A DNA stretch of 36,888 nt, taken from contig JBAXSZ010000010.1 of NCBI GenBank assembly GCA_037130455.1, positions 1 to 36,888 of the forward strand, given 5' to 3'. Numbering within the stretch: position 1 is the stretch's first letter; every line of letters begins with the position of its first letter. The position numbers and the translations under genes are program-made. Positions 7,618 through 15,033 of the stretch are shown here, piece after piece. Source of the stretch: CAIMZW01 sp037130455. Lineage in GTDB: Bacteria > Actinomycetota > Actinomycetes > Nanopelagicales > Nanopelagicaceae. The notes under the pieces were generated by a model that ran no database searches, was not told where the DNA came from, and saw only the letters and a list, made by a program, of their open reading frames with translations.

Positions 7618-9063
7618 TTACAAATTGAGACTCTTGCTCGATTGCAATAGCCAAATTGTTGCTTCTCGAGCGGTAAAACCTTCTGGATAAATCTTTAATA
7701 AAGATTGGACGCTTTCCAGATCTGAACCCAAAGTGACGATCGGGGGTTCGTCGTATCCATTTCGGCGGTGTTGTCCTAAACCAATGTTCGCTGTCAATCC
7801 ATTACATAAACATTCGCGACCGTGAAGTTCTTCGACATCTCCACCTTTCTTAATAAACATATCTACTGGCTCAGCAGCGCAGCGATAATCAATTCGACCA
7901 TTGGGATTAAGAAACGGCACTCTTAAATATCCCATGTCACAAAGTGGATTGCGATTTTCACTAATTTCGCCATCTGAAATCGTGCCTTCAAGCTGAGCGA
8001 CTTTTATAGGAAAATTTGTGGGAGAGGCTGCTGGGTCGGTATAAATCTTTAACGTGTCTAAACCTATTTCAGTGAGTAATTGACTCCGAAGATCAGATCG
8101 CAAACCGGAGTCGCTACTTAATGCAAAAAGCGTTCCGACCTGAACTCCTTCGGCGCCTAAATCTTGAGCTGCCGCCACCATTTCTGGGTTCCCATATGCT
8201 CCTGCCAGCCAAAATGGAATCCCAAGCGCTGACATTTTGGTCAGGTTTGGCTCGTCCCTATCTCCATATATTGGTTCATTCAACTCATTTAAATGTATTT
8301 TCCCGCGAGGTGGCGCATTATGTCCGCCGGCACGATGGCCCTCAACAACAAATCCATCTGGTTTCGTTGCCTCATCTTTTGCCAAATACGATGCCAAAAT
8401 GTCAGTGGAAACAATTGCAATAAATTTCGGCGCCTGTAGCAGGGGAAGATCTGCTCCCAAGATTTCTTTTGGGTCAACTGAAAGTAGGTGCGGCTCGGCT
8501 GCGCCAATCACCTCAACGTGAATCGAACCGACAGCGCCTGCGGCAAAATCCCTAATCAACCTGGGGAGTTCTCTCGGAATTCCAGCGCCCATAAGAATGT
8601 AATCAACCTTGGCCAGAATCGCGCCTAAAACAGCAGGCGCTGTTGCCATCTGAATTTTTTCTAAATAATTAATTCCAACAACGCCGTCGTGCCCTTCTTT
8701 TGCAAGCCACACTTCAACAAAGTTGCTCAGGATGACAATCTCCAGAGCCTCGCGACTCGGCGTTACCGATGGCTTGGGAACCAGCACATATGTCTCATCG
8801 GGCTTTCGACCGTCAGGACGAAAGTAGCGAGCGAGCATTCGTCCAGCGACTTCTTGAGATGGGAAATGTGAAAGAGCTCGGCGAATATGACCACCTTCGT
8901 CACCATTCTGTAACCGTCTCGCGATTACAGTGTCGACTGCGGTGCCAGAAACTACGCCCAGTTGTCCGGTAAGCGAAACTTCCTTAGCTAGGCGCCAGTT
9001 CGAAAGACCAACACCCATTCCTCCTTGAATTATGGTCGGCCATGCCCTCGCAGCGATTGCCAT
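7618..9063 (-). CDS. Nitronate monooxygenase (2-nitropropane dioxygenase)-like flavoprotein
   Basis: A 481-residue FMN-binding TIM-barrel protein of the NMO/2-nitropropane dioxygenase superfamily (COG2070). The N-terminus has IIQGGMGVGLSNWRLAKEV, and VEGHRAGGHNAPPRGK marks the conserved glycine/histidine region near the flavin; GAEGVQVGTLFAL is the later phosphate-binding part. It is longer than typical NMO (about 350). The C-terminal extension carries four cysteines, C375, C395, C418 and C420, that could bind a metal or an iron-sulfur cluster (inference). It lies 98 bases upstream of the FAD oxidoreductase on the same strand and may belong to the phosphonate locus, or be an independent housekeeping flavoenzyme. 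Its start codon lies inside an 18-bp inverted repeat. Confidence 0.8.
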   Translation of the reverse strand: MAIAARAWPTIIQGGMGVGLSNWRLAKEVSLTGQLGVVSGTAVDTVIARRLQNGDEGGHIRRALSHFPSQEVAGRMLARYFRPDGRKPDETYVLVPKPSVTPSREALEIVILSNFVEVWLAKEGHDGVVGINYLEKIQMATAPAVLGAILAKVDYILMGAGIPRELPRLIRDFAAGAVGSIHVEVIGAAEPHLLSVDPKEILGADLPLLQAPKFIAIVSTDILASYLAKDEATKPDGFVVEGHRAGGHNAPPRGKIHLNELNEPIYGDRDEPNLTKMSALGIPFWLAGAYGNPEMVAAAQDLGAEGVQVGTLFALSSDSGLRSDLRSQLLTEIGLDTLKIYTDPAASPTNFPIKVAQLEGTISDGEISENRNPLCDMGYLRVPFLNPNGRIDYRCAAEPVDMFIKKGGDVEELHGRECLCNGLTANIGLGQHRRNGYDEPPIVTLGSDLESVQSLLKIYPEGFTAREATIWLLQSSKSLNL

Positions 9064-9200
9064 TCACACCTCACTTCCTCTTATCTTGAGGGTAGAGAAT
9101 CGGGTAAAAGTTAAGAAATCTAGGGCGCGAGCCATCACTCATTGCTTAGGCTCAAAGTTTACCGAGATGTGTGCCCCTATGCGAGGAAGTGAGGTGTGAA
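9063..9200. repeat. 18-bp perfect inverted repeat covering the flavoprotein ribosome-binding site
   Basis: Bases 9063-9080 and 9183-9200 are exact reverse complements (GAGGAAGTGAGGTGTGAA on the minus strand at the near arm, 18 of 18), 102 bases apart. The near arm contains the GAGG Shine-Dalgarno region and reaches the first base of the ATG at 9063. If the minus-strand transcript starts upstream of 9200, the far arm would pair with and hide the ribosome-binding site. The 102 bases between hold a weak GAGCC/GGCTC stem. Otherwise I see nothing in 9064-9277. Confidence 0.8.
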
Positions 9201-9252
9201 ATAGGTCCGCGAAAGTTTTAACTAACATCCCAATCAAGCGCACAAATGATTC

Positions 9253-9272
9253 CGAAACGGTTTTGCCGATTT
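9253..9272 (-). terminator. Weak hairpin downstream of tRNA-Thr
   Basis: Just after the tRNA 3' end on the minus strand, AAATCGG, a CAAAA loop and CCGTTT can form a short stem (CGG/CCG plus AAA/TTT with one bulged T). It ends in three Ts. It is short for a terminator, so confidence is low. Confidence 0.3.
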
Positions 9273-9277
9273 ATTTA

Positions 9278-9352
9278 TGGAGCCCCCCGTCAGGATTGAA
9301 CTGACGACCTTCCGCTTACAAGGCGGATGCTCTACCACTGAGCTAGGGAGGC
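9278..9352 (-). tRNA. tRNA-Thr (anticodon UGU)
   Basis: The minus strand folds as a complete cloverleaf. The acceptor GCCTCCC pairs with GGGGGGC with one T-G wobble. The D arm is GCTCAGTGGTAGAGC. The anticodon stem TCCGC/GCGGA encloses loop CTTGTAA with anticodon TGT, which reads ACA threonine codons. The T arm is GTCAG-TTCAATC-CTGAC. The discriminator is T and CCA is encoded in the DNA (9280-9278). The gene lies alone between the flavoprotein gene and ppx. Confidence 0.96.
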
Positions 9353-9463
9353 GAGGCACATTAACTTCCATTGACTGCCAGACCAGTGGGTAATTATGAC
9401 ACGCTTAATCCCGGAGAAAGAACCGTCGATCTCAGGTTTGGAAATATCTAGTAGGTTCGGACA

Positions 9464-10381
9464 ATGCGCCTAGGAGTTTTAGATGTTGGCTCGAACACAG
9501 TTCACCTTCAAGTGGTCGACACTCATCCAGGGGCGCGGCCAAACCCAACTTTTAACTATAAAGAAGAACTTCGGCTTACCGAGTACCTGGATTCGGAAAA
9601 TAACATCTCAGAGTCGGGAATTGTCCAACTTCGGCAGTGCATTAAGCAGGCAATTTTTCAAGCAAAATCCGTTCAAACTGCCGAATTATTGCCTTTTGCC
9701 ACTTCTGCCCTACGCGAGGCAAGTAACGGTGAGGCCATCATCAAGTCTTTGAATCTAGAGTTTGACATTGACCTTCAGGTGCTCACCGGAGAAGAAGAAG
9801 CAAAATTAACTTTTTTGGCTGCCCGGCGTTGGTTTGGATGGTCCAGCGGTCGACTTCTAGTTATAGATATTGGCGGCGGTTCACTTGAGATTTCAGTAGG
9901 CGTGGATGAATCTCCTGAAGTTGCAGTGTCACTTCCACTTGGCGCCGGACGATTAACCAAGAACCATTTAGTCGGAGATCCGCACACCGAAAAAAGCATT
10001 CGGTATTTGCGAGAGCATATTGAATCCCAACTTGATGAAGTGCTGCCATCCCTCGTTCATCATCAAGATAATGACAGAGCAATAGCCACGAGCAAAACTC
10101 TAAGAACTTTAGCCCGACTCTGCGGAGATTGGTATAACGGCAATGGGAAAATAATAAAGGTCGAAGCTATAAGAAAAATGTCCATCCGACTTGGCGAAAT
10201 GTCATTGGATGAGCGAACCCGAATTCCGGGAGTTTCAGCCAACCGTGCCCGGCAAATTGTTGCCGGTGCCTTTGTAACCGAAAGCGTGATGCGTAATTTG
10301 GATTTACCAGAACTTGAAATTTGCCCTTGGGCATTGCGTGAAGGCGTTGTCCTTAAATGGATGGATTGGATGGAATCTTAA
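9464..10381 (+). CDS. ppx: Exopolyphosphatase / guanosine pentaphosphatase (Ppx/GppA family)
   Basis: A 305-residue single-domain-pair member of the ASKHA Ppx/GppA family, like mycobacterial Ppx1. The first phosphate loop is VLDVGSNTVHL (residues 5-15), the second is VIDIGGGSLEISVG, and TSALREA contains the expected catalytic glutamate. The C-terminal HD-like domain of E. coli Ppx is absent, as usual in actinobacteria. It releases terminal phosphate from polyphosphate or pppGpp. It faces mutT1 and ppk across a 10-base convergent gap, so the locus holds both polyphosphate synthesis and breakdown. No clear Shine-Dalgarno precedes ATG 9464, so a leaderless message is possible. Confidence 0.9.
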   Translation: MRLGVLDVGSNTVHLQVVDTHPGARPNPTFNYKEELRLTEYLDSENNISESGIVQLRQCIKQAIFQAKSVQTAELLPFATSALREASNGEAIIKSLNLEFDIDLQVLTGEEEAKLTFLAARRWFGWSSGRLLVIDIGGGSLEISVGVDESPEVAVSLPLGAGRLTKNHLVGDPHTEKSIRYLREHIESQLDEVLPSLVHHQDNDRAIATSKTLRTLARLCGDWYNGNGKIIKVEAIRKMSIRLGEMSLDERTRIPGVSANRARQIVAGAFVTESVMRNLDLPELEICPWALREGVVLKWMDWMES

Positions 10382-10391
10382 GACTGCGTTC

Positions 10392-11282
10392 TCAAATGGT
10401 TGGCGCGCCTAGCCGATCCACTTGAAATACTTCCTTTTTTCGATGGTGAACGACCCATGACTCGCCAGGCAACAACTTAGAATCGGGAAGTTCTACATCA
10501 ACTTTCTTTGTCAATTTTTCCAACATTCGGGGCAACACTGGGTTATGACTACAAAGTAATAGAGTTTCACGCTTTTTAATTAGCTCTTTTACGAAATCAG
10601 TGGCCTTTTCCTTATTCTTTCTATAAGTGTATTCGCTCAATTGTTGTGAAACGACTGGCTCCAGATTAAGTGCTTTTGCCATGAGTGAAACGGTATCCAT
10701 GCATCGAACCGCATCAGAGGTATAAATCTCCTCTAAGCCAAAAACTTGATACAACGAGAGCATTCGCTTAGCTTGAAGTTGTCCCGTCAGCTCTAAAGGT
10801 CGATCGTCATCATCTCCCTGCCATTCCAGGCGAGCCAAAGCCTTCGCGTGACGCAACATGATGAAAGTTTCTGAGTCATAAGGAGATTCCAAGAATTTTT
10901 GTAAGATTTCTTTGTCACTCTCGCGAGTAAGTTTTTCCATACCTGCACTAGGAGAAAGCCAAACCATTTCGTCCACTTCACTGTTGGCGCGGAAAGGGTG
11001 GTCCTCACCAATAACTTTCGCGCACCAGTAACTAACTTCTTTCAAACCATCAGGAACGTAGTAGCCAACGGTTCCAATAAAGGGGCCAAGTTTAATTTTG
11101 AGGTTTGTTTCTTCCATAACTTCGCGATAAGCGCACGCTATTAGGGTCTCACCGAATTCCATTTTTCCTTTTGGCAATGACCAATCGTCGTAACGTGGAC
11201 GGTGAATGATCGCTACAGAAATAGAATCATCATCATTCTTGCGCCAGACAACCGCTCCGGCTGCATAAATGGGGGCGTTCAT
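10392..11282 (-). CDS. mutT1: MutT1-like Nudix hydrolase with C-terminal histidine phosphatase domain
   Basis: A 296-residue two-domain protein. Residues about 1-135 are a Nudix domain with box GKMEFGETLIACAYREVMEETNL split over the canonical Gx5Ex7REUxEExGU pattern. Residues about 155-296 are a histidine phosphatase with the RHAK motif (FIMLRHAKALARL), SixA-like. This fusion is typical of actinobacterial MutT1, which hydrolyses 8-oxo-dGTP/8-oxo-GTP and diadenosine polyphosphates. ATG 11282 overlaps the ppk stop as ATGA; a longer start at 11300 lies inside ppk and is less likely. The mutT1-ppk pairing also occurs in mycobacteria. Confidence 0.9.
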   Translation of the reverse strand: MNAPIYAAGAVVWRKNDDDSISVAIIHRPRYDDWSLPKGKMEFGETLIACAYREVMEETNLKIKLGPFIGTVGYYVPDGLKEVSYWCAKVIGEDHPFRANSEVDEMVWLSPSAGMEKLTRESDKEILQKFLESPYDSETFIMLRHAKALARLEWQGDDDDRPLELTGQLQAKRMLSLYQVFGLEEIYTSDAVRCMDTVSLMAKALNLEPVVSQQLSEYTYRKNKEKATDFVKELIKKRETLLLCSHNPVLPRMLEKLTKKVDVELPDSKLLPGESWVVHHRKKEVFQVDRLGAPTI

Positions 11283-13363
11283 CCGCGAACTCGATACCAC
11301 TCAATTGCAGCCGAATGAAGATCTTCTAGAGGTCCACCATCAGAATCTCTCTGAGTTCGAAGCCAACCACCTTCATTTGTCATGGTCCAGTGCGACATCG
11401 TCGGGGATAAGTAGGTGTCAATGGCACGAACTAATAATCGCTTATGGTCAGTTTGGATAATTTTTACCATGCTCTCAACTCGTCGGTCTAAGTTACGATG
11501 CATGAGATCGGCACTTCCAATCCAAAGTTCGTCGTCACCACCATTTGCAAAATGGAAAATCCGAGAATGTTCCAGGAATCTTCCTAAAATTGAAACCGCT
11601 CTGATATTTTCAGATAGACCAGGAACTCCGGTCCGAATTGCGCAAATTCCACGAACTACCAGATCAATTTTTACTCCAGCGTTGGATGCTTTGTAAAGGC
11701 TTTCGATGAATTCTTCATCCAAAATAGAGTTTAGTTTCATCCGGATGAAGGCGGGCTTGCCGGCTTGATGATTCTCGACTTCACGATCAATTCGTTCCAA
11801 GAGTCCACTACGTAACGTCCGTGGCGCAACTAGAAGTCGAGCAAAAGAAGTTTGTGGGGCGAATCCAGAAAGTTGGTTGAATAACTTATTGACGTCATCA
11901 CCAAGAACGGGATCTGCGCTGAGAATTCCAAAATCTTCGTACAAACGAGCCGTTTTAGGGTTGTAATTTCCGGTCCCCATGTGAACATACCGCCGGATTC
12001 CCACGTTCTCTTCGCGAACAACCAGCGACAACTTGGCGTGAGTCTTGAACCCAACTAATCCGTAAACCACATGCACGCCGGCATCTTCAAGTGCCCGAGC
12101 CCATCTCACGTTCGCCAGCTCATCAAATCGGGCTCTGATTTCAACAACTGCGAGCACTTGCTTGCCTGCTTCGGCAGCCTCTATCAAAGCCTGCACGATC
12201 GGAGAATCCCCCGAGGTTCGGTACAGCGTTTGCTTTATAGCTAATACATGAGGGTCACTGGCGGCAGCTTGCAAAAATCGAACAACCGATGACGTGAAAG
12301 ATTCGTATGGGTGGTGGAGAATTATTTCGTGGCGGCGAATTGCATCGAAGAAGGCATCGTTTGAATCAGGGTCCACATCGCGCAAGTCCCATGCAATTTG
12401 GTTTCGAAATGCTGGGAACTTCAACTCGGGACGATCTATGTCTGCAATTCGAAATAGACCCGTGAGATCAAGCGGTTCAGGATAGCGACTAATTTCTTGC
12501 TCACGAATTCCAAGTTCATCCATAAGCGTACGTAGTAGATCGGGATTTATAGATGGATCCACTTCTAGGCGAACGGGTGGACCAAATTTTCTACGGAGTA
12601 ATTCTTGCTCCATAGATGCAAGAAGGTTTTCAGACTCTTCTTCTTCTAATTCCAAATCTGCATTTCGGGTTAGTCTAAAAGTGTAATAGTCCTTCACTTC
12701 CATACCTGGAAAAAGTTCTGCCAAATTTGCGATAATCACTTGCTCAAGTGGAATAAAACGTTTGGCTTCGTATTGAGCCGCTTCAACAAAGCGCGGTAAA
12801 TTTGATGGAACTTTAACGCGCGCGAACAATTCTTGATCCGTATCGGGTTTGCGGACCACTACTGCCAAGTTCAAAGACAATCCAGAGATGTAAGGAAAAG
12901 GATGCGAAGGGTCAACAGCAAGTGGTGTCAAAACCGGAAAGATACGTTCGTGAAAAATCTTATTTACATATGCTTTTTCGTCGGAATTTAATTTATCCCA
13001 TTTAGAAATTTCAATTCCTTCTGCAGTGAGCGCAGGAAGTATTTCGCCGTGAAAAACTTTTGATTGTCGATCGGTCAGCTCTTGAGTCTTTTGTGAAATC
13101 GCAGTCATTAATTGTGCGGGGGTATAACCTGCAGTATTTTGCTTCGTGATTCCAGCTTCCAATTTCCGCTTTAGTGTTGCTACTCGGATCATGAAGAAGT
13201 CATCAAGGTTCGCAGAAAATATTGCTAGAAATCGACAGCGCTCAAGCAGTGGCGAAGTTGGATCCTCAGCCAATTCCAAGACACGTTCATTGAACGCAAG
13301 CCAGCTCAACTCACGATCAATCAATCGCTCGCGTGGGTTTTCGGCGATGGCGTGGGAAGACAT
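11279..13363 (-). CDS. ppk: Polyphosphate kinase 1
   Basis: A 694-residue PPK1, a full-length match to the family. The N-terminal domain begins RELSWLAFNERVLELAED. The ATP-grip-like phospholipase D fold carries HPYESF, IKQTLYRTSGDSPIV and the autophosphorylated histidine in GFKTHAKLSL (His442), followed by HMGTGNYNPKTARLYEDFG. It makes polyphosphate reversibly from ATP. It is translationally coupled to mutT1, and the opposite-strand ppx degrades the product. No Shine-Dalgarno is obvious before ATG 13363, so the message may be nearly leaderless. A PHO-box-like repeat lies about 20-40 bases upstream, which fits phosphate control. Confidence 0.97.
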   Translation of the reverse strand: MSSHAIAENPRERLIDRELSWLAFNERVLELAEDPTSPLLERCRFLAIFSANLDDFFMIRVATLKRKLEAGITKQNTAGYTPAQLMTAISQKTQELTDRQSKVFHGEILPALTAEGIEISKWDKLNSDEKAYVNKIFHERIFPVLTPLAVDPSHPFPYISGLSLNLAVVVRKPDTDQELFARVKVPSNLPRFVEAAQYEAKRFIPLEQVIIANLAELFPGMEVKDYYTFRLTRNADLELEEEESENLLASMEQELLRRKFGPPVRLEVDPSINPDLLRTLMDELGIREQEISRYPEPLDLTGLFRIADIDRPELKFPAFRNQIAWDLRDVDPDSNDAFFDAIRRHEIILHHPYESFTSSVVRFLQAAASDPHVLAIKQTLYRTSGDSPIVQALIEAAEAGKQVLAVVEIRARFDELANVRWARALEDAGVHVVYGLVGFKTHAKLSLVVREENVGIRRYVHMGTGNYNPKTARLYEDFGILSADPVLGDDVNKLFNQLSGFAPQTSFARLLVAPRTLRSGLLERIDREVENHQAGKPAFIRMKLNSILDEEFIESLYKASNAGVKIDLVVRGICAIRTGVPGLSENIRAVSILGRFLEHSRIFHFANGGDDELWIGSADLMHRNLDRRVESMVKIIQTDHKRLLVRAIDTYLSPTMSHWTMTNEGGWLRTQRDSDGGPLEDLHSAAIEWYRVRG

Positions 13364-13380
13364 GTACCCATTTTGCTAGA

Positions 13381-13402
13381 AAAGGGTGAACTTCGGGTAA
13401 CC
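13381..13402 (-). promoter_or_regulatory. PHO-box-like direct repeat before ppk
   Basis: On the minus strand GGTTACCCGAA and GTTCACCCTTT are adjacent 11-base units. The second contains GTTCACC, the core described for actinobacterial PHO boxes, and the first matches 6 of the leading 8 positions. A TAGCAA sequence that could serve as -10 follows within a few bases, and ATG 13363 is 17 bases after the box. Confidence 0.5.
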
Positions 13403-13432
13403 AGTAGGCGACCAAAGCGTGAAAACCAGAAA

Positions 13433-14209
13433 TTAGGAGAGTTTTATCAACCCTGAATGCTTGGCGGACCGACCATCCCCGGACGATTTGCCTCGAATCC
13501 TTCGCCAAATCCATGGAAGCGCAAAGGTGAAAAACCAGCGAAGATCGGCAACTTGGTCCGTGACCCAAGACATTTTCGGGGCTGGCGGAAGCGGGGTGCG
13601 CCAGGCAGAATCAAAAGGTTCGCCCAATTTCTCCAAGACACCTTGGGCAACTCGCCAATGGCCATCAGCATTGAGATGGAGTCGGTCGGTGGCAAGGAAG
13701 CGTCGGTCCGAAAGGAAGAGCGCCTCATTCCATTCAATGAGGACAGCACCGACTTCACCTGCAACTTTTCTAACATTCTTATTAAATTCGCTAAATCGGC
13801 TTTCCCATAGTTCGGCAGTCTTGCCTTTTCCGGTTGCCTTTTCGATGACGGTAAAAAGCATCAAGGTCGCCCCCGTTGCTGCTAATTCTCTTGCAGCGGT
13901 TTCATACCTTTCGAAGGCAACTTCAGATTTGTAATGTGGTCGGAGCACATCGTTGGCACCAGCATGAAATGAAATAAGAGTGCTTTTATCTTCAACAAAT
14001 TTCGTTGCGGTGGGAATTTGCTCATCGATAACTTGCGCTAAAAGTTTTCCGCGTATCGCTAAGTTCAGATAAGTGAACCCGGGTTGCTGTTCTGCCAGAA
14101 CTTCGGCAATCCGGTCTGCCCATCCGCGGTAATTGCCGGCAACGATTTCATCACACATGCCCTCAGTCATGGAATCACCGAGGGCTATGTAGCGATGAAA
14201 GATGGTCAT
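13433..14209 (-). CDS. SGNH/GDSL-type hydrolase
   Basis: A 258-residue esterase/lipase-like protein. Block I is YIALGDSMTEG with nucleophile Ser13, block III is HAGANDVLRPH, and block V is DRLHLNADGH with the catalytic Asp and His. No signal peptide is visible, so it is probably cytosolic. The last ~65 residues, after the hydrolase domain, are rich in tryptophan and arginine and end in a basic tail. The substrate cannot be read from sequence; acyl esters or acylated sugars are usual for the family. ATG 14209 overlaps the rlmB stop as ATGA, making it the last gene of the HPr-ispF-cysS-rlmB unit. Confidence 0.85.
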   Translation of the reverse strand: MTIFHRYIALGDSMTEGMCDEIVAGNYRGWADRIAEVLAEQQPGFTYLNLAIRGKLLAQVIDEQIPTATKFVEDKSTLISFHAGANDVLRPHYKSEVAFERYETAARELAATGATLMLFTVIEKATGKGKTAELWESRFSEFNKNVRKVAGEVGAVLIEWNEALFLSDRRFLATDRLHLNADGHWRVAQGVLEKLGEPFDSAWRTPLPPAPKMSWVTDQVADLRWFFTFALPWIWRRIRGKSSGDGRSAKHSGLIKLS

Positions 14210-15033
14210 TCTTTCTTTGCTCGCTCCTGTGCAATCGAGTACACAACAACTGCAGTGGCGATACTTGCGTTTAGGGATTCAACGCTAGATTCCATCGGAA
14301 TCGAAAGCACTAAGTCGCACTTCTCTCTGGCCAATCTGGATATTCCTTTACCTTCGGAGCCAACGATTAGGTAAAGAGATTCATGAGCCAATGAGAATTG
14401 CGGAAGTGATTCATCTCCTTCAGCATCCAGGCCAACGACAAAGTATCCAGCTTTTTTCGCATCTTCAATTGAGCGAACCAAATTAGTTACTTGTGAAATT
14501 GGCAGACGAGCAGCCGCACCGGCTGAAGATTTCCATGCTGAGCCAGTCATCGCTGCAGTTCTGCGCTCTGGAATTACAACTCCAGTTGCACCGAAGGCGG
14601 CAGCACTTCGAACAATGGCACCTAAGTTGTGTGGGTCAGTCACGCCATCTAAACCAATAAGCAGTGCAGGCTTTTTTGCCTTCGCAATAAGTTCGGCAAA
14701 ATTGGCATATTGAAATGGCTTGATGACTAAGGCGATACCTTGATGTGTAGTTGTACCGGTTAATCCGTCCAAGACTCCCCGAGCAACTTCCTTAATAACT
14801 AGATCTTGGCGCTTGGCCAGACGTAGTGCTTCAGACATGCGCTCATCAATTTCAACGCGTTCTGCAATTACCAATTCCTTTGCAGGAATCTTGGCTCGCA
14901 GCGCTTCAACAACTGCATTTCTTCCGGCAACTGCATCTGAATTAGGACGCGTTTCAGTACGACTTGCCGGCCTTCGGGTTGCAGGTCGCTTTGGTGCAGC
15001 TTCAGCTTCTCGACGTTTTCTACCTGGGCGCAT
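14206..15033 (-). CDS. rlmB: 23S rRNA 2'-O-ribose methyltransferase, TrmH/SpoU family (RlmB-like)
   Basis: A 275-residue SPOUT methyltransferase. The N-terminal ~35 residues are basic and alanine/proline rich. Residues 36-105 form the L30e-like substrate-binding domain (AVAGRNAVVEALR). The C-terminal SpoU domain shows motif 1 DPHNLGAIVRSAAAFGATGV, motif 2 LIVGSEGKGISRL and motif 3 IPMESSVESLNASIATAV, which form the S-adenosylmethionine knot. It probably methylates the 23S rRNA guanosine matching E. coli G2251. ATG 15033 shares one base with the cysS stop (TGATG). The same cysS-rlmB order is found in mycobacteria. Confidence 0.92.
   Translation of the reverse strand: MRPGRKRREAEAAPKRPATRRPASRTETRPNSDAVAGRNAVVEALRAKIPAKELVIAERVEIDERMSEALRLAKRQDLVIKEVARGVLDGLTGTTTHQGIALVIKPFQYANFAELIAKAKKPALLIGLDGVTDPHNLGAIVRSAAAFGATGVVIPERRTAAMTGSAWKSSAGAAARLPISQVTNLVRSIEDAKKAGYFVVGLDAEGDESLPQFSLAHESLYLIVGSEGKGISRLAREKCDLVLSIPMESSVESLNASIATAVVVYSIAQERAKKE

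Noticed and set aside
6398..7654. Longer start of the FAD oxidoreductase at 7654
   Set aside because: It would overlap the upstream gene and add about 45 residues before the Rossmann strand. GTG 7519 has a ribosome site and gives the family length.
9083..9160. A roughly 23-codon minus-strand frame in the leader of the flavoprotein gene, ending about 10 bases before its ATG
   Set aside because: No ribosome site or recognisable sequence, and short frames are expected by chance. It is worth another look only if the leader is shown to be transcribed.
13461..13934. Long plus-strand open frames opposite the SGNH hydrolase gene
   Set aside because: The minus-strand frame has clear GDS, GAND and DxxH motifs; the opposite frames have no recognisable domain and are shadows.
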